Assembly: GCA_023653785.1 (NCBI GenBank)
Contig: JAMKCH010035941.1
Span: 62,001 to 126,000 of the forward strand
DNA length: 64,000 nucleotides
From: Ophioderma brevispina
Taxonomy: Eukaryota > Echinodermata > Ophiuroidea > Amphilepidida > Ophiodermatidae
Reading direction: 5' to 3'
Shown: in pieces, positions 25,301-36,361 of the stretch
Layout of the letters: each line of letters begins with the position of its first letter
Numbering within the stretch: the first letter of the stretch is position 1
The notes under the pieces: model-generated
What the model was told of the DNA's origin: nothing
The model's input: the letters and a program-made list of their open reading frames with translations, nothing else
The model's database searches: none
Made by a program: the position numbers and the translations under genes

Positions 25301-28300
25301 CACCTGAACCATCTCCTGCAGAAGCAATAGAGGAGATTGAAAGCATTGAAGAAAAGGAACCAGAAATTGTTGTTCCAGAGGAGGCTGAGCCTGAACCTAA
25401 ACCTGAAGTTGATCTTGAACCATCACCTGCAGAAGCAGTAGAAGAGGTAGAAAGTGTTGAAGAAAAAGAAGCAGAAATTGAACAAGAATGTGTTGTTCCA
25501 GAGGAGGCTGAACCTAAACCTGAAGTTGAACTTGAGGAAGAACCATCACCTGAACCATCTCCTGCAGAAGCAATAGAGGAGATTGAAAGCATTGAAGAAA
25601 AGGAACCAGAAATTGTTGTTCCAGAGGAGGTTGAGGCTGAACCTAAACCTGAAGTTGTACTTGAGGAAGAACCAGCACTTAGAGAAGCAGTAGAAGAGGT
25701 TGAAAGTGTTGAAGAAAAGCAGCCAGAAATTGAGCAGGAAGTAGTTGTTCCAGAGGAGGTTGAGCCTGAACCTAAACCTGAAGTTGACTTTGAACCATCA
25801 CCTGCAGAAGCAGTAAAGGAGGTTGAAAGTGTTGAAGAAAAAGAACAAGAAATTGAACAAGAAGTTCTTGTTCCAGATGAGGTTGAGGCTGAACCTAAAC
25901 CTGAAGTTGACATTGAACCATCTCCTGCAGAAGCAATAGAACAGGTTGAAAATGTGGAAAAAGAGGTTGAGGCTGAACCTAAACCTGAAGTTGTACTTGA
26001 GGAAGAACCAGCACTTAGAGAAGCAGTAGAAGAGGTTGAAAGTGTTGAAGAAAAGGAACCAGAAATTGAACAAGAAGTTGTTGTTCCAGAGGAAGTTGAG
26101 GCTGAATCTAAACCTGAAGTTGTACTTGAGGAAGAACCATCACCCGAAGAAGCAGTAGAAGTTGAGAGGGTTGAAGAAAAGGAACTTGAAATTGAACAGG
26201 AAGTTATTTTGCCAGAGAAAGCTGAGCCCGAACCTATATCTGAAGTTGACCTTGCAGAAACATCTCCTACTGAAGCAGTAGAGGAGTTGGAAAGTGTTGA
26301 AGTAGAAGAACAACAAATTAAACAGGAAGTTGTTCCAGAAGAGGTTGAGCTTGAGCCTAAGCCTGAAGTTAAAGATGAACCAGCTCCTGTAGAAACAATA
26401 GAACAGGTGCTAAATGTTGATGAAAAAGAATTGGAAATTGATCAGGAAGCTGTAGTTCCAGAGGAGGTTGCACCTGAACCTAAGCCAGAAGTTGAACTAG
26501 AACCATTTGCTATAGAAGCAGAAGTAGAGGTTGAAAGAGTTGAAGGAGAACAATCAGAAATTAAACAGGAAGTTGTTTCAGAGGAGGTTGAGACTGAAGT
26601 TGTAGATGAGCTATCTCCTGCAGAAGTAGAAAGAGAAGAGATGGCAATAGTTGAAGAAAAGGAACAAGAAATTGAGCAGGAAGTTGTTCAAGAGGTTGAG
26701 CCTGAGCCTAAACCTGGAGTTGGACTAGAAGAAGCATCACCTGCAGAAGCAGTAGAGGAGTTTGTTGATGCACCAGAGGAGGTTGAAAGTGAACAAGTTG
26801 TTCCAGAAGCAGTAGTGCCTGAACCTAAACCTGAACTAATTCCTGAAAAAGCAATAGAAGAGGAGGTAAAAAGCATTGAAGAAAAGGAACCAGAAATTGA
26901 GCAGGAAGTGGTTTCAGAGGAGGTTGAGTCTGAACTTAAACCTGGAGTTGAACTTGAAGAAGAAGAACCATCTTCTGCTGAGTTTGTTGTTGCTCCAGAG
27001 GAGGTTGAAACTGAACCTGAAATTGAACTTGAGAGGGCACCATCTCCTTTTGAAGCATTGGAGGATGTTGAAAGGCTTGAAGAAAAGGAACTGGAAATTA
27101 AAAAGGAATTTGTTGTTCAAGAGGTTGAGCCTGAACTTGAAGTCAAAGTTGAAGAGGAACCATCTCTTGCAGCAGAAGAGGAGAAGGTTGAAAGAGTTGA
27201 AGAAAAGGAACCAGCAAATGAAAAGGAAATTGAAGTTCCTGTGGAAGTTGAGCCACATCATAAAGTTGAAATTGAACTTGAAGAATCATCTCTTGCAGAA
27301 GCAGTTCAAAGTGCTGAAGAAAAAGAACCAGAAATTAAACAGGAAACCATTGCTTCAGAAGAGGTTGAGCCTGAATTTAAACCTGAAGTTGAACACAAGG
27401 AGCCATCTCATCCAGAAGCATTATTAGAGGAAGTTGAAAGAGTTGAAGTTGTTCCAGAGGAAGTTCAGCCTGAACCTGAAGTTGCCAAAAAAGAACTAGA
27501 AATTAGAACTGTAGAAAAGTCTGCGGTTGAAGCTTTGGAAGAGCCACATGATGCAGGCGAAGAAGAATCTTCGGCCTTAACAGGTTTTTTGGTTGAGGTC
27601 TTGTGTTGGGCCAGATGAAGAACCAGAGTCCATTGAAAAGGATGAAACAGTCTTCTTGGAAGAGCAAAAAAAAGTGCCTGTTGGTGAAGTGGATGAAGAG
27701 CTAGAATCTGACCATGCTCTTGAGGAATTGATACAAGAGCCTGGTGAAATTGATATGGAAGAGCATGTGGAACTAGAACGTCCACCTGAACCAGAACCAG
27801 AGGAGTTGCCTGAAGATCGTGAGGAAATTGAGGTTGAGGGCACAGCAGCAATTTCAGATGTATACACACACAAAGTTGATATTAAATTTGAGAGACAAAC
27901 TAGCTATCAATCTAAAGTAGAAATAGTGCGGCATGAAGATGGGAAACATGAAGCAGAGGAAATGGAAATGACATTTGAAAGCAAAGAGGCTGAAGATGCT
28001 TTTGCTAGGCGGCACAAAGTTGAAATGACTGTGGAGCGAGAAAGGCTGTACAAGACAGAGGTGGACATCAGGAAACTGGATGATGGTTCAATTCAGGCAA
28101 CTGGTGAAGATGTAACAATGGAAGTTTCCCAGGAGGACATCAAGCCAATGGTTAGTTCAGAAGAACATACACAAATGAAAGACACATTAGATTCAGATAG
28201 GTCATACCACACACAAGTAGAAGTAGATAGACAATCTGTAGAACATGTAGATGTAGAAAAGATTCATATAGTTTCCTCAAAAACTACAAAGGTATTAGAA

Positions 28301-31300
28301 GAAAGACATGTAGAAATTACAGGGTTTGAAAGGGAACAAATGGGTGGGATGGATATAGAACCTAAGGAGGAAGACTTTGAGAGTGATGAAAGCGTCAAAG
28401 TACAGCTGATGTACAAGCATTTGAAAGTGCTACCAAGGAGGAACACATCCCAGTTGATGAAACCAAAGATGATGTCAAATTTGCAGCTGATACAGAAGAG
28501 GAAGAGAAAGAAAGTCCTTCTGAGTTGTCCGAAGAAATAATAGAGATAGAGGATGATCAAGATACATTAGAAGGAGTAGAAGATTATCAAGATGAAGAGG
28601 CACCTACAGAAATAGAAGAAAAGGCAGAATTAGAAGAAACTAGAGAGGTGGTGTATCATGAGGAAATGCCAACAGCTGAATTAGATGAACCTAAAGTTGA
28701 AGAAGAAAGACCAGCAACTCCAGAAATTCTTGATATCACAGAGGATGGTTTCTATTCCAAGTCACCAGAGGAAACACCGGAGGATTTTGCAGATTATGAA
28801 ACACGGGATCAAAAGGAAGATGTAGAACCAGTTGAAGCACAGGATGATGGTTCAGCTGCTAGGTATGAGTTGGGAGAACCTGAAGAAACAATGGACCGCC
28901 CAGATACATTAGAATTTGGTGAGACTTTGGAAGGTGATGAAGGTCTACCAGGTACACCTGACATTCCATTGCTGCCAGAAACCCCAGAATCTGAAGAGCC
29001 ACTTCTAGATGTTCAACTACCTGTTGAGCATGACCCACAAAAATTGCTTTCAGAACCAGAAAAACTTGAATCCCCTGAATCGCTTTTGACTCCTGACATA
29101 CAAGAATTACCAGACACACCAGAGTCAGTTCCTCAAGCGGAAGTTGCAACTCCTTCAGAAGAGGATGAAATAGTACAAGAAGAAATTATTACAGTTGAAG
29201 AAATGGTTGAAGAGGAGCACAGTCCACCTGGAAGTGATGAAATACCCCTTCTTGATGGACCAACTGAGCAAGACTATTACGACCCTGATTTGATTGACCA
29301 TGTGCAACCAGCAGAGGAGGAAGTACCGACTGAAGAAGAACCAGAACAAATGGAGGCACAGGAAGAAATTGAAGTATTTGAAGAAATAGAGGCCGAAGTC
29401 CAAGAAGAAGCACCTTTAACACCTGCACCTTCATTAGAAGAAGGGGAAATGGAAGAACATTCTGGGACGGGAAGATTGTAACAAGCTAGATTAGAGGAAA
29501 TGCAGGAGGATATTCAAGAAGGTGAAGGTGTGGGCATAGATGAAGCAGATACAGTAGAAGATGTTGTTGACTCTATTGTTGCCCCTGAGCCTCCAGAGTC
29601 TGTTTCGGAAGGAGAAGCTAAACTTGCATCTCCTGTTGCTGATGAGGATGAGCCTCATATTCCTCCAGAGCATAAACTTGCCCGTTCTTCAGATGACGAA
29701 AGAGTAGCAAATGAAGACGAAATTGATAGTCCTACAAAACCTTTTGTGGCATATGCAGTTGGAGGTGCAGAAAGTATGGCAATGAGAACAGTTCATGTGC
29801 AAGAACCAATATCTGAAGAAGACAGCTTTGAGGAAAATGAGAGACTTATGGAAGAGGCAGCAGCAGAATCTGATGAGGAAACAGGGTTTCACCCAGATGA
29901 AGTCATAGCTCAAGATCTTATGGGTGGTGCTATTCATCAAGAAGATGAGGATTCATCCGATGAATCGGGTGAAAAACCAGGGGGCTTGCTTGTACCTGGA
30001 ATGAAGCAAATGGAAGTTACCCAAGAGGAAGTGCTTGATGAGGAGCTGCCTGAAGATATACCAAAGGAAGCAGGTGAGCCTGAAGAACATGATGAAGCTG
30101 AAGCTGATACCATACTTGAGGCACAGGTAACTCCAGCTAAGCAAGTTGAGACAGAATGTGTGCCAGAAGATAAGCCAGAAGAATATGATGAATCAAAGAC
30201 ACTCAGTATTGCAGGAGCTGTGTATGTGGCAACAAGCTTCCATAAAGTTGAAGTGACCTCAGAATTTAAAGAAACATCTGATCAATCGTTACCTGTTCAA
30301 GAAGCAGAGATTAGACCAACTGATGAAGTTGAGACAGAAGGTGCACCAGAAGATGTATCACAAGAAAATGCACAAGAAGTAGTACCAACTGAGGAAGCTG
30401 AGGCAGAGAGTATACCAGAAGAAGTTTTTGAAGAACAAGAGCAAGAGGAAGAACGTAAACCAGAAGAACATGAGGAATCCAAGACAATAAGCATGGCAGG
30501 AGCTGTATATGTGGCATCTAGCTTCCACAAAGTTGAAGTGACATCTGAAACAAAAGAAACATTTGACGAAGTCATGCCTGCCATAGAGGCAGAAGTGACT
30601 CCAACTGAAGAAGTTGAGACAGAAAGTGTACCAGAAGATGTATCACAAGTTGAAGCAACCTCTGAAACAAAAACATCTGATGATGAAGGCACGCCAGTTG
30701 AAGTGACAGAGGTGCCGTCAACTGAGGAGGTTGACACAGAGGTGCCATCAACTGAAGAGGTTGACACAGAAAGTGCACCATGTGATGTATCACAAGAACA
30801 GGTGACAGAGGAAGAAAGTAAACCAGAACAGGATGAATCAAAAACACTAAGCTTGGCAGGGGCTGTATTTGTTGCATCTAGTTTCCACAAAGTTGAAGTG
30901 ACCTCTGAAACTAAAGAAACATCAGATGAAGTCATGCCTGAGGCAGATGTAACATCAACTGAAGAAGTTAGTGTCCCTACTGAAGAGTCAGAAATTGTAC
31001 CAACTAAGGAAGTTGAGACAGAAAGAGTACCAGAAGATGCATCACAAGAACAGGTGCCAGAGGAAGAGGGTGAACCAGAAGAACAGGATGAATCCAAAAC
31101 ACTTAGCATGGCAGGGGCTGTATTTGTGGCTTCTAGTTTCCACAAAGTTGAAGTGACCTCTGAAACAAAAGAAACATCTGATGAAGTCATGCCTGCTGTA
31201 GAGGCAGAAGTGACATCAACTGAGGAAGTTGAGAGAGAAAGTGCACCAGAAGATGTAATGCAAGAACAGGTGCCAGAAGAAGAGGGTGAACCGAAGAACA

Positions 31301-33596
31301 AGATGAATCCAAAACACTTAGCATGGCAGGGGCTGTATTTGTGGCTTCTAGTTTCCACAAAGTTGAAGTGACCTCTGAAACTAAAGTAATGTCTGATGAA
31401 GTCATGCCTGCTGAAGAGGCAGAGGTGACATCAACTGAGGAAGTTGAGACAGAAAGTGTGCCAGAAATTGCATCGCAAGAACAGGTGCCAGAGGAAGAGG
31501 GTGAACCTGAAGAACAAGATGAATCCAAAACACTTAGCATGGCAGGGGCTGTATTCGTGGCTTCTAGTTTCCACAAAGTTGAAGTGACCTCTGAAACTAA
31601 AGTAATGTCTGATGAAGTCATACGTACTGAAGAGGCAGAAGTGACATCAACTGAGAAAGTTGAGACAGAAAGTGCACCAGAAGATGCATCGCAAGAACAG
31701 GTGCCAGAGGAAGAGGGTGAACCAGAAGAACAGGATGAATCCAAAACACTCAGCATGGCAGGGGCTATATTTGTGGCTTCTAGTTTCCACAAAGTTGAAG
31801 TGACCTCTGAAACAAAAGAAACATCTGATGAAGTCATGCCTGCTGTTGAGGCAGAAGTGACATCAACTGAGGAAGTTGAGACAGAAAGTGCACCAGAAGA
31901 TGCATCGCAAGAACAGGTGCCAGAGGAAGAGGGTGAACCAGAAGAACAAGATGAATCCAAAACACTTAGCAAAGAACCAGAGAGTATACCAGGAGAGGTA
32001 CCACCAGAAGAGGGCAAGCCAGAAGAGCATGATGAATCCAAGACACTAAGTTTGACAGGAGCTGTATTTGTAGCATCTAGCTTTCATAAAGTTGAAGTGA
32101 CAACAGAAACAAAAGAGACTTTTGATGAGGCAGAAGTTCAAGATCAGAGGTTGCCTGTTGAAGAGGCAGAAGTGACACCAGCTGATGAAGCTGAGACAGA
32201 ATGCATGCCAGAAGATATCTCGGAAGAACATTTGGGTGCTGACCATTTTCCAAAAGAAGATGGTACATCAGAGGAACATGGCGAATCCAAGACACTTAGT
32301 ATGGAAGGAGCTGTATTTGTAGCATCTAGCTTCCACAAAGTTCATGAAATTAGTCACCATAAGGTTGAAACAACAGAAGAACGCAAAGAAGAAATTCTTG
32401 AAGGAACAGAAGAAAAAGACCTTGTTTCAACAGGTGAAATAGAGGATGAAATATCAACAGAAGATGAGTTGGTGGAAAAGGGGCTTAGTGAAGAATCTGA
32501 AAAGGAAGCCTCTCAAACAGAAGAAACAGCATGTGTGGAAGAAGTTGAGAAAGAAGAGTCTGAGCAAATAGAAGAAAAGGAGGAACTTCGATCAGAAGAA
32601 CCAGTTGAATCAGTGCAAAAGGAGGATATACAAACAGAAGAAGAACCCATTGAGACTCCAAAAGCTGATGAGGCATTGGAAAGTGAGGATTTGGTAACAG
32701 ATGAGGAATTGGTGACCGATGAGGAACAAAGAGAACCAGCAGAATCTGAAGAGGTGTCAATTAAGGATTCCATGGAAGAGAAAGAGGAGGTTGAAGAAAT
32801 GGAAAAAGAAGAGCTTCCAGAAAGAGATGAAGATGGACACCCTGTGGAAAAAAAGCCAGAGGTTGAGGAACAAGCTCAAGAACAGCATGAGGAAGAACTC
32901 TCAGAAGAACAGCATCAGAAAGAACAGCCAGAAGAAGAGCAAGCTGAAGAGGAATTAGGCAGAGAACAATCTGACGAAGAACATCTTGAAGAAGAACAGC
33001 TTGCGGAAGAGAGAACTGATGAAGAGTTCCCCGAGGAAGATCAGCCTGAAGAAGTACCACCAGTGGAAGATCAGCTTGAGGAAGTAGTTCAAGAGGAATA
33101 TCAGCCTGAGGAAGCACCTCCAATGGAAGATCAGCCTGAAGAATTACTGCCAGTGGAAGATCAACCTGAAGAAGTACCTCGGGTGGAAGATAAGTCTGAG
33201 GAAGTACCTCCAGTGGAAGATCGGCCTGAGGAAGTACCTCCAGTGGAAGGTCAGCCTGAGGAATTACCTCCAGTGGAAGATCAACCTGAGGAAGAACAGG
33301 CTGAAGGAGAGGAGCAGAAAGATTATACAGAAGAATTTCAGGCTTTGGAAGAACCAGATGAGGAACAGCTAATAGAAGAGCTACCTGAGAGAAAGCAAAC
33401 TGAGAAAGAAGAAGTTGAGGAAGAGTTGTCTAAGGAAGGACAGCTGGAAGAAACACAATCTGAGCAAGAACCATCTGAGGATGTAGTGGAGCAACATACA
33501 GAATCAGAGACAACCACAACCACAGAGTCAGTCTTTGTAGAATCAAGCTACCAATCAGTTGAAATGACTTCATATCATGCACATGATATTCATGAG
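19355..33596 (+). CDS. Giant 14.2-kb exon, acidic PEVK-like repeat protein
   Basis: The exon opens after TTTCTCACAG reading EAEKESPETGSEVLLQ and closes at DIHE|GTACTT. Corrected length is 14,244 bp (4,748 codons, phase 0/0). Order: an acidic unique region (19.36-20.7 kb); a PEVK-like array (to about 27.5 kb); a region with SYQ...VE-type motifs (27.6-28.4 kb); an acidic Ser/Thr-Pro-rich segment with two TPDI...TPES motifs (28.9-29.2 kb); the 72-residue array (30.2-32.35 kb); acidic sequence; a decapeptide array; and a C-terminal ESVFVESSYQ relic. The frame shifts at about 20329 (one base missing), 27585 (one extra T), 28398 (one missing) and 31291 (one missing, shown by comparison with sister repeats). 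An in-frame TAA lies at 29479-29481. No enzyme fold, Ig domain, ankyrin repeat or membrane segment is visible. A disordered, highly charged spacer or elastic protein is inferred. Confidence 0.9.
24087..24947 (+). repeat. 861-bp tandem duplication inside the array, copy A
   Basis: From the GTAGAGACAGTTG junction near 24091 the sequence repeats 861 bp later without any difference that I could find by eye. The unit covers 287 codons, so the frame is preserved. It contains distinctive variants (IEQECVVPEEAEPKPE, ETVESVEEKE) that otherwise occur only once per copy. Confidence 0.85.
24948..25808 (+). repeat. 861-bp tandem duplication inside the array, copy B
   Basis: Apparently exact second copy of 24087-24947. 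The boundary lies in the shared CCTGCAGAAGCAGTA. After copy B the sequence diverges (GTAAAGGAGG instead of GTAGAGACAG). Confidence 0.85.
30193..32345 (+). repeat. 72-residue protein repeat array
   Basis: Nine cores of the form SKTLSMAGAVFVASSFHKVEV occur, starting near 30193, 30478, 30838, 31093, 31308, 31524, 31740, 32038 and 32288, plus one truncated core at 31956 (SKTLSKEPES). In the middle the spacing is exactly 216 bp (72 codons), except for 215 bp between 31093 and 31308, where one base is missing at about 31291. Each core is followed by TSETKETSDEVMP and an acidic linker rich in EVTSTEEVETES and QVPEEEGEPEE. The core is the least acidic, most hydrophobic part of the giant exon and could be a folded strand-like motif or binding site. 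Confidence 0.95.
33039..33297 (+). repeat. Decapeptide repeat array (DQPEEVPPVE)
   Basis: About eight and a half 30-bp units encode variants of DQPEEVPPVE, for example DQPEELLPVE, DRPEEVPPVE and GQPEELPPVE. It is flanked by Glu/Gln-rich sequence. The regular Pro and Glu spacing suggests an extended, charged linker. Confidence 0.95.
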
Positions 33597-34997
33597 GTAC
33601 TTTAATGTGCAGTTATGTAGATGTCAGTCCGGTGACCTTTGTGCTAGCAAACCTGCCATCATGCTGTCTTCATGGCGACATAATTATTTGCTTCATCGCT
33701 TTATGTTGTCATTTTCTGCCATTTTAAGTTGCCAAGCATTCAACAGAAAGCACACCATATATGATTTATAGATCCATTTCTCTGTCAAAATGTGCATCGT
33801 CTGCTGTAGCCCATGTTGAAACAGGTGCCTGCTTCATCATATCAATGCTATGCCATCATTGTTGTATAAAAGTTATTTCAACATTCGTGCAAAGTCATGT
33901 GGAGACAAAATAAATCTTCATGTTCGACACCATCCATTTTGATTTTCTTTCAAACCCTGTAATTGTATTTTTTTAAATATTTTTATGTAGTCTTAAGTTT
34001 GTACTGATTTTTTTTCTAAGTCCAAAAAGTATTATTTTATTGCTTTTAATCCAAATGGATTCTAAAAATTAATTTGCAGTTTTATCATTTATCAACTTAT
34101 AATTTTCTTTATTTGCAGTGGTCATGATCAAATATTCTCCTCCCGTCCTTTTTTTCGTAACCATTTTAACTCATTTAGTTTCTAATATAACCCAATTCAT
34201 TGTGTGCTGTTTGTGTAGATGTGAAGTATTTTACAGTATGTTTTGATGCATGCAAATATCGTGGTAAGTTAAATCCTTGATTGAAATACAATATGTTCAT
34301 CCATTAACTCTAACACTTTGAGTTGGCTGCAAGAAATAAAAACCATTCATTGAGAATTGTAACATAAGTCATGGCCAAATTTAAAAATCAATCAACACAT
34401 AAAACATACTAAATGCCACAGGTGTTTGCAGCATTTTGGATGTGAAATATTTCATATAGTGTAGATGTGGTGTGTTTTATGTAGGCATAAAATGTGTCTC
34501 TGTTTAGTCCTGCTTTGCTGTAAATTAATGTACTTATTGCTTTTGATCAGTTCATTGTCACTCTGCATGGTTGAAAGTTTGTGTTCACTTTTCTGCACAA
34601 TATACTAAAACCTGACGCCCACGCACACATATGAATGCACGCACACACACACACAAAAGAAATAACTAAATGAAATGTATAAGTGGCAGATACTTCTGAT
34701 TCCAGAAAAAGTACAGAACTATTTTTAGGTATAAAATTTGCAATTTTGTGTTGCTGTTGAATGTTAATCCCATAGGTACACCTATGCAGAAATGTAACCT
34801 AAAATTTTGGGTGCTATCCACTCTTTAAAAATAGGAGCAAAAGGTGTATATTTTAGATGGATATGATATGTCCATTTTAATATGTCCGAATAACTTTTAT
34901 TTTTAGTCTGTTATGGGTTCATGATTCTTTGTATTGCAAAACTCTTCATAATTTATTTTTAAACAGAGTGTTTTGGAATTGGGAGTAAGCACTGCTC

Positions 34998-36361
34998 TAC
35001 ATCACACCACGTCACATCACATTACATTACATCACATCACATCGCATCATGTTACATTACATTACATTATATCACATTACATTACATCGCATCATGTTAC
35101 ATTACATTACATTATATCACATTACATTACATTACATTACATCACATCATGTTACATTACATTACATTATATCACATTACATTACATTACATCGCATCAT
35201 GTTACATTACATTACATTATATCACATTACATTACATTACATCACATCATGTTACATTACATTACATTATATCACATTACATTACATTACATTACATTAC
35301 ATCGCATCATGTTACATTACATTACATTATATCACATTACATTACATCACATCATGTTACATTACATTACATTACATTATATCACATTACATTACATTAT
35401 ATCACATTACATTACATTACATTACATTACATTATATCACATTACATTACATTATATCACATTACATTACATTACATTACATTACATTATATCACATTAC
35501 ATTACATTACATTACATTACATTATATCACATTACATTACATCACATCGCATCATGTTACATTACATTACATTACATCGCATCATGTTACATTACATTAC
35601 ATTATATCACATTACATTACATTATATCACATTACATTACATCGCATCATGTTACATTACATTACATCGCATCATGTTACATTACATTACATTACATTAC
35701 ATTACATTACATCACATCGCATCATGTTACATTACATTACATTACATTACATTATATCACATTACATTACATCACATCATGTTACATTACATTACATCAC
35801 ATCATGTTACATTACATTACATTACATCACATCATGTTACATTACATTACATCGCATCATGTTACATTACATTACATTACATCACATCATGTTACATTAC
35901 ATTACATCACATCGCATCATGTTACATTACATTACATTATATCACATTACATTACATTACATTATATCACATTACATTACATTATATCACATTACATTAC
36001 ATCGCATCATGTTACATTACATTACATCACATCATGTTACATTACATTACATCACATCATGTTACATTACATTACATTACATCACATCATGTTACATTAC
36101 ATTACATCGCATCATGTTACATTACATTACATCACATCGCATCATGTTACATTACATTACATTACATTATATCACATTACATTACATTACATCGCATCAT
36201 GTTACATTACATTACATCACATCATGTTACATTACATTACATTATATCACATTACATTACATCACATCATGTTACATTACATTACATTACATTACATCGC
36301 ATCATGTTACATTACATTACATTATATCACATTACATTACATTATATCACATTACATTACA
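34998..36361. repeat. Pentanucleotide satellite (ATTAC)n with ordered variants
   Basis: About 1.36 kb is built from ATTAC pentamers. At irregular multiples of five it is interrupted by the variant blocks ATTATATCAC and ATCRCATCATGTTAC, each occurring dozens of times. Because the period is five and no stop arises, three plus-strand frames stay open for more than 430 codons of HYIT-type residues; these are not genes. Confidence 0.97.

Larger units (their letters stand above)
20752..27490 (+). repeat. PEVK-like protein repeat array, about 41-residue units
   Basis: Within one uninterrupted frame of 2,425 codons the sequence cycles through units such as EVESVEEKEPEIEQEV, VPEEAEPEPKPEVDLE and PSPAEAVE, about 41-42 residues (123-126 bp) each. 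There are at least three unit types: one ending DLEPSPAEAVE, one ending VVLEEEPAPREAVE, and a longer form with EVQPQPEVEKE and FERGEEIEIEQEI. The long form recurs about five times (near 20818, 21163, 22005, 22601 and 23321), giving a higher-order repeat. Units decay after about 26.2 kb. DNA identity between units is high, so recent unequal exchange is likely. Confidence 0.95.

Noticed and set aside
24039..25913. 624-codon open frame on the minus strand, Ser/Gly/Thr-rich
   Set aside because: It is the exact antisense shadow of the repeat array. Repetition of the same codons keeps one antisense frame open; there are no independent splice or start signals.
30297..31358. 353-codon minus-strand frame and similar ones over the 72-residue array
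   Set aside because: Antisense shadow of the repeat array; the plus strand has the conserved protein repeat.
19355..33596. Naming the gene as titin, ankyrin or a microtubule-associated protein
   Set aside because: Only composition and exon style are similar. No Ig, FN3, ankyrin, death or microtubule-binding domain is visible in the window.
19355..33596. Interpreting the exon as a pseudogene because of its frame shifts and stop
   Set aside because: The indels sum to restore the exact phase, splice sites are intact, a 2,425-codon frame is uninterrupted, and neighbouring micro-exons are preserved; consensus errors explain the pattern better, though the TAA at 29479 remains open.
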